Below are positions 1 to 7,458 of a stretch of 64,000 bases of DNA, piece after piece. Source of the stretch: Halomonas sp. QHL1 (GTDB taxonomy: Bacteria; Pseudomonadota; Gammaproteobacteria; Pseudomonadales; Halomonadaceae); the NCBI RefSeq assembly GCF_001882345.1, contig NZ_MINL01000001.1:437944-501943 (forward strand). The letters run 5' to 3'. Position 1 is the first letter of the stretch, and the number at the start of each line of letters is the position of its first letter. The notes beneath the pieces are model-generated. The model saw only the letters and a list, made by a program, of their open reading frames with translations. It was not told where the DNA came from and searched no databases. A program made the translations under genes and the position numbers.

Positions 1-1064
1 TTCAGCCACTGCTGTAGCGTATCATCGTTTTGGCAGGCGCTGGTTAAGCTCCGTTTGGCAAGTTGAAGATGCTCTTCGGGTAGGTAGCGGCAGTCTGAAC
101 GCGGGTAGGTAATCAGTTTGTGGCGTTCATAAAGCCGCTGGCATATATCCAACACCATCTGCGCGGAAAGGCCGTGGCGCCGGGCGGCGTCGACCTGCAG
201 GGCAGATAGCGAGTAGGGCAGCGGCGGTGCCTGGCGTTTCTCCTGCTGATCGAGCTTGGTGAGTTGCCCTGAAGCGCCAGGCAACTGCGCCGCGAGGGCG
301 TCGGCAGGGGAGCGGTCAATCAAACGGCCTTGATCATCGAGAGGCTGGTGCTCTTTGGGCGCCCACCAGGCCCGTAGTTGACCCTGGGCAACCTTGAGAT
401 CCACCCATAGCGGATAAAACGGGTGAGGGACAAAGTCACGGATGGCGTTATCGCGGCGCACGATTAACCCCAGTACCGGGGTTTGCACACGGCCAACAGA
501 GAGCACGCCGTCGTGTCCCGCTTGGCGGCCAGTGAGTGTCCAGGCCCGGGTTAGGTTAATGCCGTACAGCCAGTCGGCGCGGGAGCGGGACTGGGCCGCC
601 TGAAACAGCGGCTGGTATTCGGCGTTGGATCGTAGCTTGGCAAGCGCCCGGCTTACAGCAGGTTTATTAAGGTCGCTGATCAGCAACCGTTGCACCGGGC
701 CGCGATACTTCATGTACTCAATCACCTCCTGCACCAGTAGCTGGCCTTCGCGGTCAGGGTCGCCGGCGTGAACTACATCTGTGGCTTGTTTGATCAGCTT
801 GCGAATTACCGCCAGTTGGCCCCGGGCCTTGGGGCGCGGCATCAGTTTCCACTGCTGGGGCACGATGGGCAGGCGGTCTAGTCGCCACTGCTTGTCGGCG
901 GGGTCGTAGGCTTCCGGCGGCGCTTGCTCTAATAAGTGCCCCAGGCACCAGGTGACCGTGGTGTCACCACACACCATCGCCCCATCCTGGCGTTTGCTAG
1001 TGCCCGGTAACGCCTCGGCAATGGCTTGGGCGAGGCTGGGTTTTTCGGCAATTATCAGGCGCAT
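1..1064 (-). CDS. topB: DNA topoisomerase III, partial (C-terminal part beyond window)
   Basis: Type IA topoisomerase that relaxes and decatenates DNA by nicking one strand through a tyrosyl-DNA link. The reading frame runs from the ATG at 1064 to the window edge without a stop, giving about 354 residues of the N-terminal part. The Toprim start MRLIIAEKPSLAQAIAEAL and the acidic HAGDPDREGQLL motif are clear. The active-site tyrosine is in LITYPRSDCRYLP, encoded near 85-120. The family is usually about 650 residues, so the remaining decatenation and C-terminal regions lie before base 1. The tyrosine context and the residues around it fit TopB better than TopA. Sure about the family, fairly sure about TopB. 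Confidence 0.9.
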   Translation of the reverse strand, partial: MRLIIAEKPSLAQAIAEALPGTSKRQDGAMVCGDTTVTWCLGHLLEQAPPEAYDPADKQWRLDRLPIVPQQWKLMPRPKARGQLAVIRKLIKQATDVVHAGDPDREGQLLVQEVIEYMKYRGPVQRLLISDLNKPAVSRALAKLRSNAEYQPLFQAAQSRSRADWLYGINLTRAWTLTGRQAGHDGVLSVGRVQTPVLGLIVRRDNAIRDFVPHPFYPLWVDLKVAQGQLRAWWAPKEHQPLDDQGRLIDRSPADALAAQLPGASGQLTKLDQQEKRQAPPLPYSLSALQVDAARRHGLSAQMVLDICQRLYERHKLITYPRSDCRYLPEEHLQLAKRSLTSACQNDDTLQQWL

Positions 1065-1254
1065 AGCAGCGAAGCCTTCATCGTATCCTTGGATGGCGCC
1101 TATGATAGCAGACACATTGATCTATATAGAGCAAGGAGTCGTAGGGGGATGTATAGTGATGCTAACTATTTCCAAAGCATTTTTCTTGTATATAGTTTGT
1201 ATAAATAATTTGACCTAGTTAAGTGGTGAGTTGAGTAACCAGGAGAGACAGCAA

Positions 1255-2496
1255 ATGCGTGATCGCGGCAGAACACGGCGTTTAATGGGATTGGGTGCAC
1301 GCACCGGTGGGGCGCTGCTGAAAACCCGCTTAGGTGGCCAAGCGGATTGGCGTGCCCTGGGTGAAGCGCTGTTTGAGGGGCTTTCAGAGCTTAAAGGCCC
1401 GGCCATGAAGCTTGCCCAAATCATGTCCCAGTGGGATGACCTGCTGCCGCCCGATCTCGCCGAGGAGCTTGCCCGCCTGCAGCGGCAGGCAGAGCCGATG
1501 CCCTGGCCGCGTATTCGTGAAGCGCTGGTGCAGCAATATGGCGATATTGACCACTATTTTAGCGAAGTCGAGGAGCTTCCCTTTGCCAGCGCCTCCATGG
1601 GGCAGGTGCACCGCGTGACCACTCATGAGGGCGAAACGGTCGTGCTCAAGGTGCAGTACCCCGGCCTTGCCGAGGTGTTGGAGAGCGATTTGATCCAGGT
1701 GCGGCGCATAATGCGTTTAGGCCGCTGGTTTAAAGTGCCCCAGGCGCGGTTGGATGCCTTGTTTGAAGAGCTCGCCGAAAGCCTGCGTGGGGAGCTGGAT
1801 TACCACGCCGAAGCCGATGCGCTAGCCCGTTACCGTGAGCGTTATAAGGATGACCCGCGGCTCGTGATTCCCGAGCCTTTGCCAGCACTTTCCGGCCCTC
1901 ATGTGCTGGCGATGCGGTACGTGGAAGGCACTCCGATGCGCGAATTAGCCGATGCAGATGACGCGACGCGCCAGGGCATTGCCGAGACATTAGCGGACTG
2001 GATTACCCAAGAGCTGTTTACCTATGGCGAACTGCACGCCGACCCCCATGCGGGTAATTTCGCTGCCGATGCTCAAGGACGGCTGGTGATTTACGATTTA
2101 GGCGCGGTAATAGCAGTACCCGATGCGCGCATAAAGGCGATGATGCAGCTGCTGGATGCCACCTTGAAACATGATGCGATGGGCATGGACGAAGCCTTGA
2201 TGCAAATGGGCGGGCGTCAGGGGCAGGGCGCGCCACTATCGCTCTATCGTGAATCCGCTGAATGTATTGCGCCGCTGTTTGAACCGGGGGAGCAGGATTT
2301 CAGCGATGTGCGGGTGCACCGTCGTCTGCGCGAGCTAACCCCTAAAGTGTGGGCGGCGATGGATCGCCTGCAGCCTCCCGCGGATACGCTACTGCTTTCA
2401 CGAGCATTGAACGGCCACTACTGGAATCTAGTGCGGTTGGGGGCGCGTCTGAATATGCACGAGCGCACGCTTCCGCTACTAAAATGGGCCCACTAA
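1255..2496 (+). CDS. ABC1/AarF (UbiB-like) atypical protein kinase family protein
   Basis: Member of the ABC1/COQ8/UbiB atypical kinase-like family, 413 residues. Visible elements in order: a KxGQ-like segment written as MKLAQIMS (the family glycine is alanine here), the A-rich nucleotide loop FASASMGQVHRV, the VVLKVQYPG lysine strand, ELDYHAEADALAR, the catalytic-loop-like ELHADPHAGNF and the DFG-equivalent YDLGAV. I chose the ATG at 1255 because AGGAGA (1241-1246) sits at good distance; an in-frame TTG at 1231 would add eight residues. It is not next to ubiquinone genes, so it resembles the second ABC1 paralogue seen in many gammaproteobacteria rather than UbiB itself. There are no long C-terminal membrane helices as in UbiB. 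Substrate unknown. Confidence 0.85.
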   Translation: MRDRGRTRRLMGLGARTGGALLKTRLGGQADWRALGEALFEGLSELKGPAMKLAQIMSQWDDLLPPDLAEELARLQRQAEPMPWPRIREALVQQYGDIDHYFSEVEELPFASASMGQVHRVTTHEGETVVLKVQYPGLAEVLESDLIQVRRIMRLGRWFKVPQARLDALFEELAESLRGELDYHAEADALARYRERYKDDPRLVIPEPLPALSGPHVLAMRYVEGTPMRELADADDATRQGIAETLADWITQELFTYGELHADPHAGNFAADAQGRLVIYDLGAVIAVPDARIKAMMQLLDATLKHDAMGMDEALMQMGGRQGQGAPLSLYRESAECIAPLFEPGEQDFSDVRVHRRLRELTPKVWAAMDRLQPPADTLLLSRALNGHYWNLVRLGARLNMHERTLPLLKWAH

Positions 2497-2546
2497 CGAT
2501 CAACCGATTGCCGCTGCGACGATGTCGGCCTTCATGCTAAACTATG

Positions 2547-2606
2547 CCGCTTTTAAACAGGTCATTGTTTAATTCGATATCGTTGAACGCGACATCGTTT
2601 AACAAG
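2547..2606 (+). repeat. Four degenerate 15-bp tandem units in the SEC-C gene leader
   Basis: Units at 2547-2561, 2562-2576, 2577-2591 and 2592-2606 share a GTT(T/G)AA core. Read in the frame of the downstream gene they give pentapeptides PLLNR, SLFNS, ISLNA, TSFNK. They lie before the preferred start at 2634, so they may be untranslated leader or the N-terminus from an upstream ATG at 2544. Similar 15-bp arrays occur at proS and at the SLC13 gene in this window. Confidence 0.55.
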
Positions 2607-2633
2607 CCATCCTGTCACAACATGGAGACGGCA

Positions 2634-4451
2634 ATGCTGGCGGTATGGGTCGATCAGCTGCTGGGATTCGCCTCCGGGGCACTCTCGGCAATCAGGCAAC
2701 AAGAACACTATCCGGATTTTATGACCTGGGTGCGCGCCAAAGGCGCGGACTCCTTTGAAGGCGATGTGGCCATGGCTCAAGCGCTGGCGCCGGTGCTATG
2801 GTCACAAACACCGCTGGAGCGGCTCAGCTTTGCCTGTGAGCCACTCGCCACACCTGGGCGTAACGAACCCTGCTGGTGCGACTCAGGGCGCAAATTCAAG
2901 CAGTGCTGCTACCAGATTGAGTTTCCCACCGAAATCCCCGATCAGATGATGTGGATGCTGTCGCTGCGCGAATGGAAAGGCGCGACCCTGAAAGCAGCGC
3001 TAGATAGCCAGCAAGCACCCCCTCAAGCGCTGCTCGAAGCCGGGTTGATTGCCGCTGAAAGTGGCCAGACGGGTCGCTCAATGCAAATCCTTGAATCGCT
3101 GTTCGATGGCAGCGACTGGTCGCGCCTGCCCGAGCAGGCCGAACCCGCCTTTGAAATTCTGCTGGACATCTATCAAGAGCGCGGCTTTAGCCGTAAACGC
3201 GCCGACCTGCTTGACGATGTGATGGAGCGCGGGCCGCTGTTTTTACGCGGCGTGGCCCTTGAGCGCCTGTGTTTGATGCACCTGGATAACGATGACCTGG
3301 ATAGTGCCCGCGGGGCCTTTGTAAAGGCCCAGCAGGCGCTGCCCGATTCACCTACGTTGGCCTACATCGAAGCCATGCTGTTGCTGCATGAAGGCCACGA
3401 ACAGGAAGCCAAAGAGCGCGCTAACTTCTGGTACCGCCGTCTGGTTCGCCAGGGTGAGCTGGATGAAGATCAGCTGGATTTTTTAGCCGCGTTGGCGGAT
3501 AACCCCGGCGCGACGCTTGCCGACCAGTTGCTCAGTGCGGAAGAGGATCTGGCCACGCCGCTGGTATCGCTTCAGGCACTGCTGGCTGCGCTGCCCACCG
3601 CCCCCAAAATTGATGTAAGCGCCGACCCTGAAAGTGGGCGATTGCTCTATAACACCAGTGCTCGTGAAGCAACGCTGTTTGCCGCTTGGCATGAGCATTT
3701 TCAGGTGCTGGTGGATGAAGACGTAGCGCTGGGCTTCCGCGATGACCCCTGGGGCAACGCCATTGAGTGGATGTCGGCACTCTGCGCGCATCCCGAGTGG
3801 CTGGACGCCCCGCAGGTAGTGCAAGACTTGACCTTGGCGCTCACCAGCCGTTTCGGCAGCCTGCCGTGGATGGCCCCAAGCCTGCTGGAGCCACTGGCGC
3901 TGCGCCTTTCACGCTGGTTAGAGCAAGCCCGCGCCGAAGGCGACGGCAACCTGTGCTGGGACGATGCCAACAACGCCATGTTGCTACGCACGGGGCTAGC
4001 GCTGGTAGTCGGTATGGAGCGCGGCGCGCGTCAGCACTCCAGGGAGCTCGCCGAAGAGCTACTGCTGATTGATCAGGAGGATAGCTTGGGCCTGCGCGAG
4101 CTCGTGCTCGATCAACTGCTGCGTGATGATCGCAACGAAGAAGCGCTGGCGTTAGCCGAAGAGAGTAACGACGACGGCTCGCTGGTGCTCGGGCTGCTGA
4201 TGGGCAAAACCCTGGCGCTCTATCGATTAGAGCAGCATGAAGCGGCTGAGAACGCGCTTGGAGATGTGCTTGGCCATAACCGCTACGCGCTAGAGCTGAT
4301 TTGTGCCGAAAATCCCCGGCCCTCCATGCCCCACCCGGATGGCCAGGTTGACCCCGGCACCCGGGCGGAAGCATGGCAGTACCGCACCTTGATGCGTGAT
4401 CAGTGGCGCACTACGCCAGGGGCCTTGGATTGGTTAGAAGCCCATCGCTAA
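2634..4451 (+). CDS. SEC-C motif protein with TPR-like helical repeats
   Basis: About 605 residues from the ATG at 2634, chosen because GGAG (2625-2628) lies five bases upstream; an upstream in-frame ATG at 2544 would add a repetitive 30-residue leader. Near residues 74-94 is the SEC-C zinc motif PGRNEPCWCDSGRKFKQCC, the CxC...CC module also found at the end of SecA, where it binds zinc and SecB. The rest is mostly helical, with repeated acidic and alanine-rich pairs of helices resembling tetratricopeptide repeats, including a segment around SPTLAYIEAMLLLHEG. No enzyme motif is visible. Likely an adaptor or chaperone-associated protein; precise role not known to me. Confidence 0.75.
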   Translation: MLAVWVDQLLGFASGALSAIRQQEHYPDFMTWVRAKGADSFEGDVAMAQALAPVLWSQTPLERLSFACEPLATPGRNEPCWCDSGRKFKQCCYQIEFPTEIPDQMMWMLSLREWKGATLKAALDSQQAPPQALLEAGLIAAESGQTGRSMQILESLFDGSDWSRLPEQAEPAFEILLDIYQERGFSRKRADLLDDVMERGPLFLRGVALERLCLMHLDNDDLDSARGAFVKAQQALPDSPTLAYIEAMLLLHEGHEQEAKERANFWYRRLVRQGELDEDQLDFLAALADNPGATLADQLLSAEEDLATPLVSLQALLAALPTAPKIDVSADPESGRLLYNTSAREATLFAAWHEHFQVLVDEDVALGFRDDPWGNAIEWMSALCAHPEWLDAPQVVQDLTLALTSRFGSLPWMAPSLLEPLALRLSRWLEQARAEGDGNLCWDDANNAMLLRTGLALVVGMERGARQHSRELAEELLLIDQEDSLGLRELVLDQLLRDDRNEEALALAEESNDDGSLVLGLLMGKTLALYRLEQHEAAENALGDVLGHNRYALELICAENPRPSMPHPDGQVDPGTRAEAWQYRTLMRDQWRTTPGALDWLEAHR

Positions 4452-4467
4452 TAGCCTTCAAGCCTGC

Positions 4468-5829
4468 TCAAGCAGGCTTGGGGGTTGGCACTAACTGCTT
4501 GTCTCGGCTGATCCAGACTGCCAAGATAATGGCGGGCATGCCCAGCAGGGTGGCGATGACAAAAAAGCTCGGGTAGCCTTGAGAGGTAACGACCAGTCCG
4601 CCAAAACCACTTAAAAATTTTCCCGGCAGCGTCATTAATGATGAGAACAGCGCGTACTGGGTGGCGGTGTAGGCGCGTGAAGTGAGGCTGGAGAGAAAGG
4701 CGATAAACACCGCGCTGGCTAAGCCGTTGGCGAGGTTGTCGCCGATAATCGTGACCACCAGCATGGGCAGTTGATTACCCACCACGGCAAGAACGGCAAA
4801 CAGTAGATTAGTCACCATCACCAGCCCCGCGCCGAAGATCAGCAGCGGGCCGATGCCGTAGCGTGCTACGCATAGCCCGCCTAAAATCCCCCCGGTAATA
4901 CTCATCGCAATGCCAAATATATTGGTCACATTAGCAATCTCTGCCAGCGAAAAACCCAGGTCGATATACAGCGGGTTGGCCATAGAGGCCATGGCTAAAT
5001 CGCTGATTCTAAACACTGCAATAAACACCAAAATCCACAGCGCTTTCACCCCATAGCGCCTAAAGAAATCGGTAAACGGGCAGACGAGTGCACCAATGCT
5101 CCAGGCACCAAGGCGGCGTAAAATTTTGGGTTTGCCCCGGCTGGCACGAATAAACGCCCGCACCTTAGGCTCGTGGATAAGTTGAATAGAGAGCGAGGCG
5201 CGCTTAGGTTCAGGGCGCAGCAGCACGGTGAGAACGCCAATGCCCATGAGCGCCGCCATGCTCATATATGCAACATCCCAAGAGGCAGACGCCGCGATAT
5301 ACAGCGCGCCAGCACCGGCGGCAAGTAGGCCACCGCGATAGCCAATAATATAGGTCGAGGCCATAGCGGCCTGAACATCGTCATCGGCGGACTCAATACG
5401 GTAGGCGTCGATAGCAATATCCTGCGTCGCTGAGCCAAACGCCACTAGCAGTGCAAAGAGAGCCACCCAGCCTAGATTACCCACCGGGCTCAAACCGGCG
5501 AGGCCCAATAACCCCGCAACGATCAACCCCTGGGCTAACAGCATCCAGCCGCGGCGCTGACCAAAGGCGCGGGTTAACAGCGGTAGTGCCAACCGGTCCA
5601 CCACCGGTGCCCAGAAAAACTTGATCGAGTAGAGCATGCCGATCCAGGCAAAAAAACCAATTGCCGCGACCTCAACACCATCGCTGCGCAGCCAGGCGGA
5701 GAGCGTTGAGAACACCAGCAGAAATGGTAGGCCTGCGGAAAACCCCAAAAACAGCATGGTAATAACGGGCGCACGACAATAAACAGCCAGCGCAGCAAGC
5801 CAACTGCGCTGGGGGGTGGGGCTTAACAT
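4468..5829 (-). CDS. ampG: AmpG-like muropeptide permease (MFS)
   Basis: Inner-membrane MFS transporter of 453 residues with about twelve hydrophobic segments. AmpG carries anhydromuropeptides (GlcNAc-anhMurNAc peptides) from periplasm to cytoplasm for cell-wall recycling and is needed for AmpC induction. The N-terminal half shows the typical AmpG features: FLGFSAGLPFLLVFSTLSAWL, then the helix with WIGMLYSIKFFWAPVVDR, the QDIAIDAYRIE motif, and the loop with RIGYRG-type sequence written here as YIIGYRGGLLAAGAGAL. Convergent with the SEC-C gene (16-bp gap) and divergent from the FKBP gene. No ampD or ampR nearby. Assignment to the AmpG family is firm; the substrate is inferred from family. 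Confidence 0.85.
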   Translation of the reverse strand: MLSPTPQRSWLAALAVYCRAPVITMLFLGFSAGLPFLLVFSTLSAWLRSDGVEVAAIGFFAWIGMLYSIKFFWAPVVDRLALPLLTRAFGQRRGWMLLAQGLIVAGLLGLAGLSPVGNLGWVALFALLVAFGSATQDIAIDAYRIESADDDVQAAMASTYIIGYRGGLLAAGAGALYIAASASWDVAYMSMAALMGIGVLTVLLRPEPKRASLSIQLIHEPKVRAFIRASRGKPKILRRLGAWSIGALVCPFTDFFRRYGVKALWILVFIAVFRISDLAMASMANPLYIDLGFSLAEIANVTNIFGIAMSITGGILGGLCVARYGIGPLLIFGAGLVMVTNLLFAVLAVVGNQLPMLVVTIIGDNLANGLASAVFIAFLSSLTSRAYTATQYALFSSLMTLPGKFLSGFGGLVVTSQGYPSFFVIATLLGMPAIILAVWISRDKQLVPTPKPA

Positions 5830-5887
5830 TAAACGCTACTCCTAGTGGAAAGACGCTGGCAACGGCCAAGTGATAAACTGAAGCAGT

Positions 5888-5928
5888 GTTCTATCACAAA
5901 AGTACTATCGCAAAGTTCTATCACAAAA
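5888..5928 (+). repeat. Three 13-14-bp tandem units upstream of the FKBP gene
   Basis: GTTCTATCACAAAA at 5888-5901, GTACTATCGCAAA at 5902-5914 and GTTCTATCACAAAA at 5915-5928. The first and third copies are identical and the middle differs at two positions and lacks one A. They lie in the ampG-FKBP divergent intergenic region, 29 bp before the FKBP start. Could be protein-binding sites or a slippage-generated array. Confidence 0.6.
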
Positions 5929-5956
5929 CCGACAGCTTACCGGAGAGGAGTTTTCC

Positions 5957-6475
5957 ATGTCGATTACGGCGCATCAGGTCGTTACCTTGCACTATGTTCT
6001 TAGCGACGTGCTCAACGATGGCAGCAAGCAGGTATTGGACGACTCCCCGGCGCGCAATAAGCCGCTAGAGTACTTGCATGGTCACGACAACATCGTGCCA
6101 GGGTTGGAAAGTGCACTAGTAGGCCAAGCGGCTGGAGCCGAGCTGAGCGTTCAGCTAATGCCCGCCGATGCCTACGGTGTACGCAATGAAGCCCTGGTTC
6201 AAGAAGTCAGCCGCGGCTCTTTTGGTAACGCCGAGTTGGAACCGGGCAGCCGCTTTCAAACCGAAGGTGAAGCCGGGCCGCAAATCGTCACGGTACTGGA
6301 AGTCGATGGCGACCGCGTCACCGTCGATACCAACCACCCCCTGGCGGGGCGCACGCTTAACTATAAAGTGACCATTTTAGACGTGCGCGAAGCTACCCGT
6401 GCAGAATTAGCCAAAGGCCACCCGCTACCGCCGGGCACCGAACACAGCAAAGTTGAGGACCGCAAGGTTCTCTAG
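5957..6475 (+). CDS. SlyD-like FKBP-type peptidyl-prolyl cis-trans isomerase
   Basis: Cytoplasmic prolyl isomerase/chaperone of 172 residues. The FKBP core opens with MSITAHQVVTLHYVLSD; the flap-inserted IF (chaperone) domain begins after the LEYLHGHDNIVPGLESALVG segment, where the G-x-x-x-I-P-G-LE signature of SlyD is clear. The last FKBP strand is HPLAGRTLNYKVTILDVREAT. The tail is short (about 20 residues) and has only one histidine, so the metal-binding His/Cys-rich tail of E. coli SlyD is missing and a nickel role is unlikely. The start is supported by GGAGAGGAG about nine bases upstream. Preceded by a tandem-repeat promoter region. Confidence 0.88.
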   Translation: MSITAHQVVTLHYVLSDVLNDGSKQVLDDSPARNKPLEYLHGHDNIVPGLESALVGQAAGAELSVQLMPADAYGVRNEALVQEVSRGSFGNAELEPGSRFQTEGEAGPQIVTVLEVDGDRVTVDTNHPLAGRTLNYKVTILDVREATRAELAKGHPLPPGTEHSKVEDRKVL

Positions 6476-6494
6476 CCTTAATAGCACTCAAAAA

Positions 6495-6508
6495 TTGATC
6501 AGTATCAA
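6495..6508 (+). promoter_or_regulatory. Anr/FNR box 1 (perfect TTGAT-N4-ATCAA)
   Basis: TTGATCAGTATCAA matches the FNR/Anr consensus at all ten fixed positions. It lies 110 bp upstream of the small CcoM-like gene and just after the FKBP stop codon. Known family role: oxygen-sensing activation or repression by Fnr/Anr. That it acts on the downstream gene is inferred. Confidence 0.7.
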
Positions 6509-6544
6509 TTTCCTGTTCACCCGCTTTCCCCCGCCTACCGTAAT

Positions 6545-6558
6545 TTGACCTAGGTCAG
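6545..6558 (+). promoter_or_regulatory. Anr/FNR-like box 2 within a perfect 12-bp palindrome
   Basis: TTGACCTAGGTCAG at 6545-6558 has half-sites TTGAC and GTCAG. Bases 6546-6557, TGACCTAGGTCA, are a perfect palindrome. Spacing to box 1 is 50 bp centre to centre. It sits 60 bp before the CcoM-like start codon, compatible with an activator position near -41 if transcription starts around 6590-6595. Confidence 0.55.
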
Positions 6559-6617
6559 CATTCTTCCGCCGTTGAGTAGCTAGTATGAGCGCATACACCA
6601 CGGCGGGAGGATTCACC

Positions 6618-6740
6618 ATGTATTGGGATGACACAATTATTTTTGGCTTAACCACCGTCGCTTTAGTTATCGCATTTATGGTGGGTTGGGTGGGCTTCGT
6701 GATTCGCGATCATCTACGTAAAGATAAGCGCAAGAAGTAG
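6618..6740 (+). CDS. Small single-span membrane peptide, CcoM-like
   Basis: Forty residues: MYWDDTIIFGLTTVALVIAF continues into one transmembrane helix and a basic tail RDHLRKDKRKK. A strong ribosome site GGGAGG (6605-6610) is seven bases before the ATG. Length, the aromatic/acidic start and the single helix with a positively charged cytoplasmic end resemble CcoM, the small extra subunit of cbb3-type cytochrome c oxidase described in Pseudomonas stutzeri. The two upstream Anr/FNR boxes fit a microaerobic oxidase part. No cco genes are in the window, so the gene is separate from its proposed complex. The name is an inference from size, topology and regulation; other small membrane proteins (CydX, CcoQ) are possible. 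Confidence 0.65.
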   Translation: MYWDDTIIFGLTTVALVIAFMVGWVGFVIRDHLRKDKRKK

Positions 6741-6817
6741 CTTTCCTAGCTCATGTAAACCTTGTCAGGGGAGGGGGTTTGCTAGCTTAGTTTTACTAGC
6801 GTAGTAAGCCTCCTGTT

Positions 6818-6847
6818 GCCAGCCCATTTTGGGCTGGCTTTTTTTTT
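6818..6847 (+). terminator. Rho-independent terminator after the CcoM-like gene
   Basis: GCCAGCCCA (6818-6826) and TGGGCTGGC (6830-6838) form a nine-pair stem with a three-base loop, followed by nine T residues. It ends the short transcript of the CcoM-like gene. Confidence 0.9.
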
Positions 6848-6957
6848 GAAATCTAATAAACGAGTGAGTTGAAAGCACATGGGTTGCGTTGAGGAGCAAT
6901 GCAGGGCGTGCTCTGGTAAAGTTCGATGAAGGAATGAACAGACCAGGAAGCCATGCC

Positions 6958-7458
6958 ATGAACGCAGTTGCCTTACACCGCAGCCCATGGGGCCGTGCAC
7001 GTGATCGGTTAGCGTGCGTGTTAATTGTCTTGGGTATAACGCTCCCCGGGACTGCCGTTGCCCAGGCATTAAATATGATCAACGGCGATGTCACCCAAAA
7101 GGTTGCCCTAAGTGATTTGCGCGCTAGGTCTGACACAGCGTTTACGCTCTACGATCCCTTCCAAGGGCGTGATGTGGTGATGCGTGGCGTGGCGTTTCGA
7201 ACCTTTCTAATTGATCAGTTTGGCGAAGTGCCCCCGGCGCTTCACTTTACCGCCTGGGATGACTACGAAGTTACCCTCGAGGGGTGGGACGATCCCAACT
7301 GGTATCTGATTAGCACAGAGGACGGCGACCCGCTTACCATCCGTTCGCGAGGCCCGGTGCGATTAGTAGAGCGCGACTATGGCGATCGCGACGTTGAAAA
7401 CCTTCGTGAGTTCAACGACTGGATCTGGATGATCCGAAGCATCGAGGCGAAGTGGTGA
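6958..7458 (+). CDS. Exported molybdopterin-oxidoreductase-fold protein lacking the cofactor cysteine
   Basis: 166 residues with a signal peptide (LACVLIVLGITLPGTAVAQA). The mature part looks like the sulfite-oxidase molybdopterin fold in compact form: an alternating strand core, DYEVTLEGWDDPNWYLISTE, then the GPVRLVERDYGDRDVENL region. No cysteine is present in the mature part, whereas true SUOX-family enzymes bind molybdenum through one. A sensory or ligand-binding role is therefore more likely than catalysis. The start at 6958 follows AGGAAG (6945-6950). It overlaps the diguanylate cyclase by seven bases, so the two are translationally coupled and the protein probably feeds the periplasmic domain of that enzyme (inference). 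Confidence 0.65.
   Translation: MNAVALHRSPWGRARDRLACVLIVLGITLPGTAVAQALNMINGDVTQKVALSDLRARSDTAFTLYDPFQGRDVVMRGVAFRTFLIDQFGEVPPALHFTAWDDYEVTLEGWDDPNWYLISTEDGDPLTIRSRGPVRLVERDYGDRDVENLREFNDWIWMIRSIEAKW

Noticed and set aside
1200..1220. Possible Anr box TTGACCTAGTTAAG before the ABC1 kinase
   Set aside because: Only one half-site fits; the second half is too far from ATCAA/GTCAA.
3841..4374. Minus-strand open frame of 177 codons in the SEC-C gene
   Set aside because: Arg/Ala/Pro-rich shadow translation without start context.
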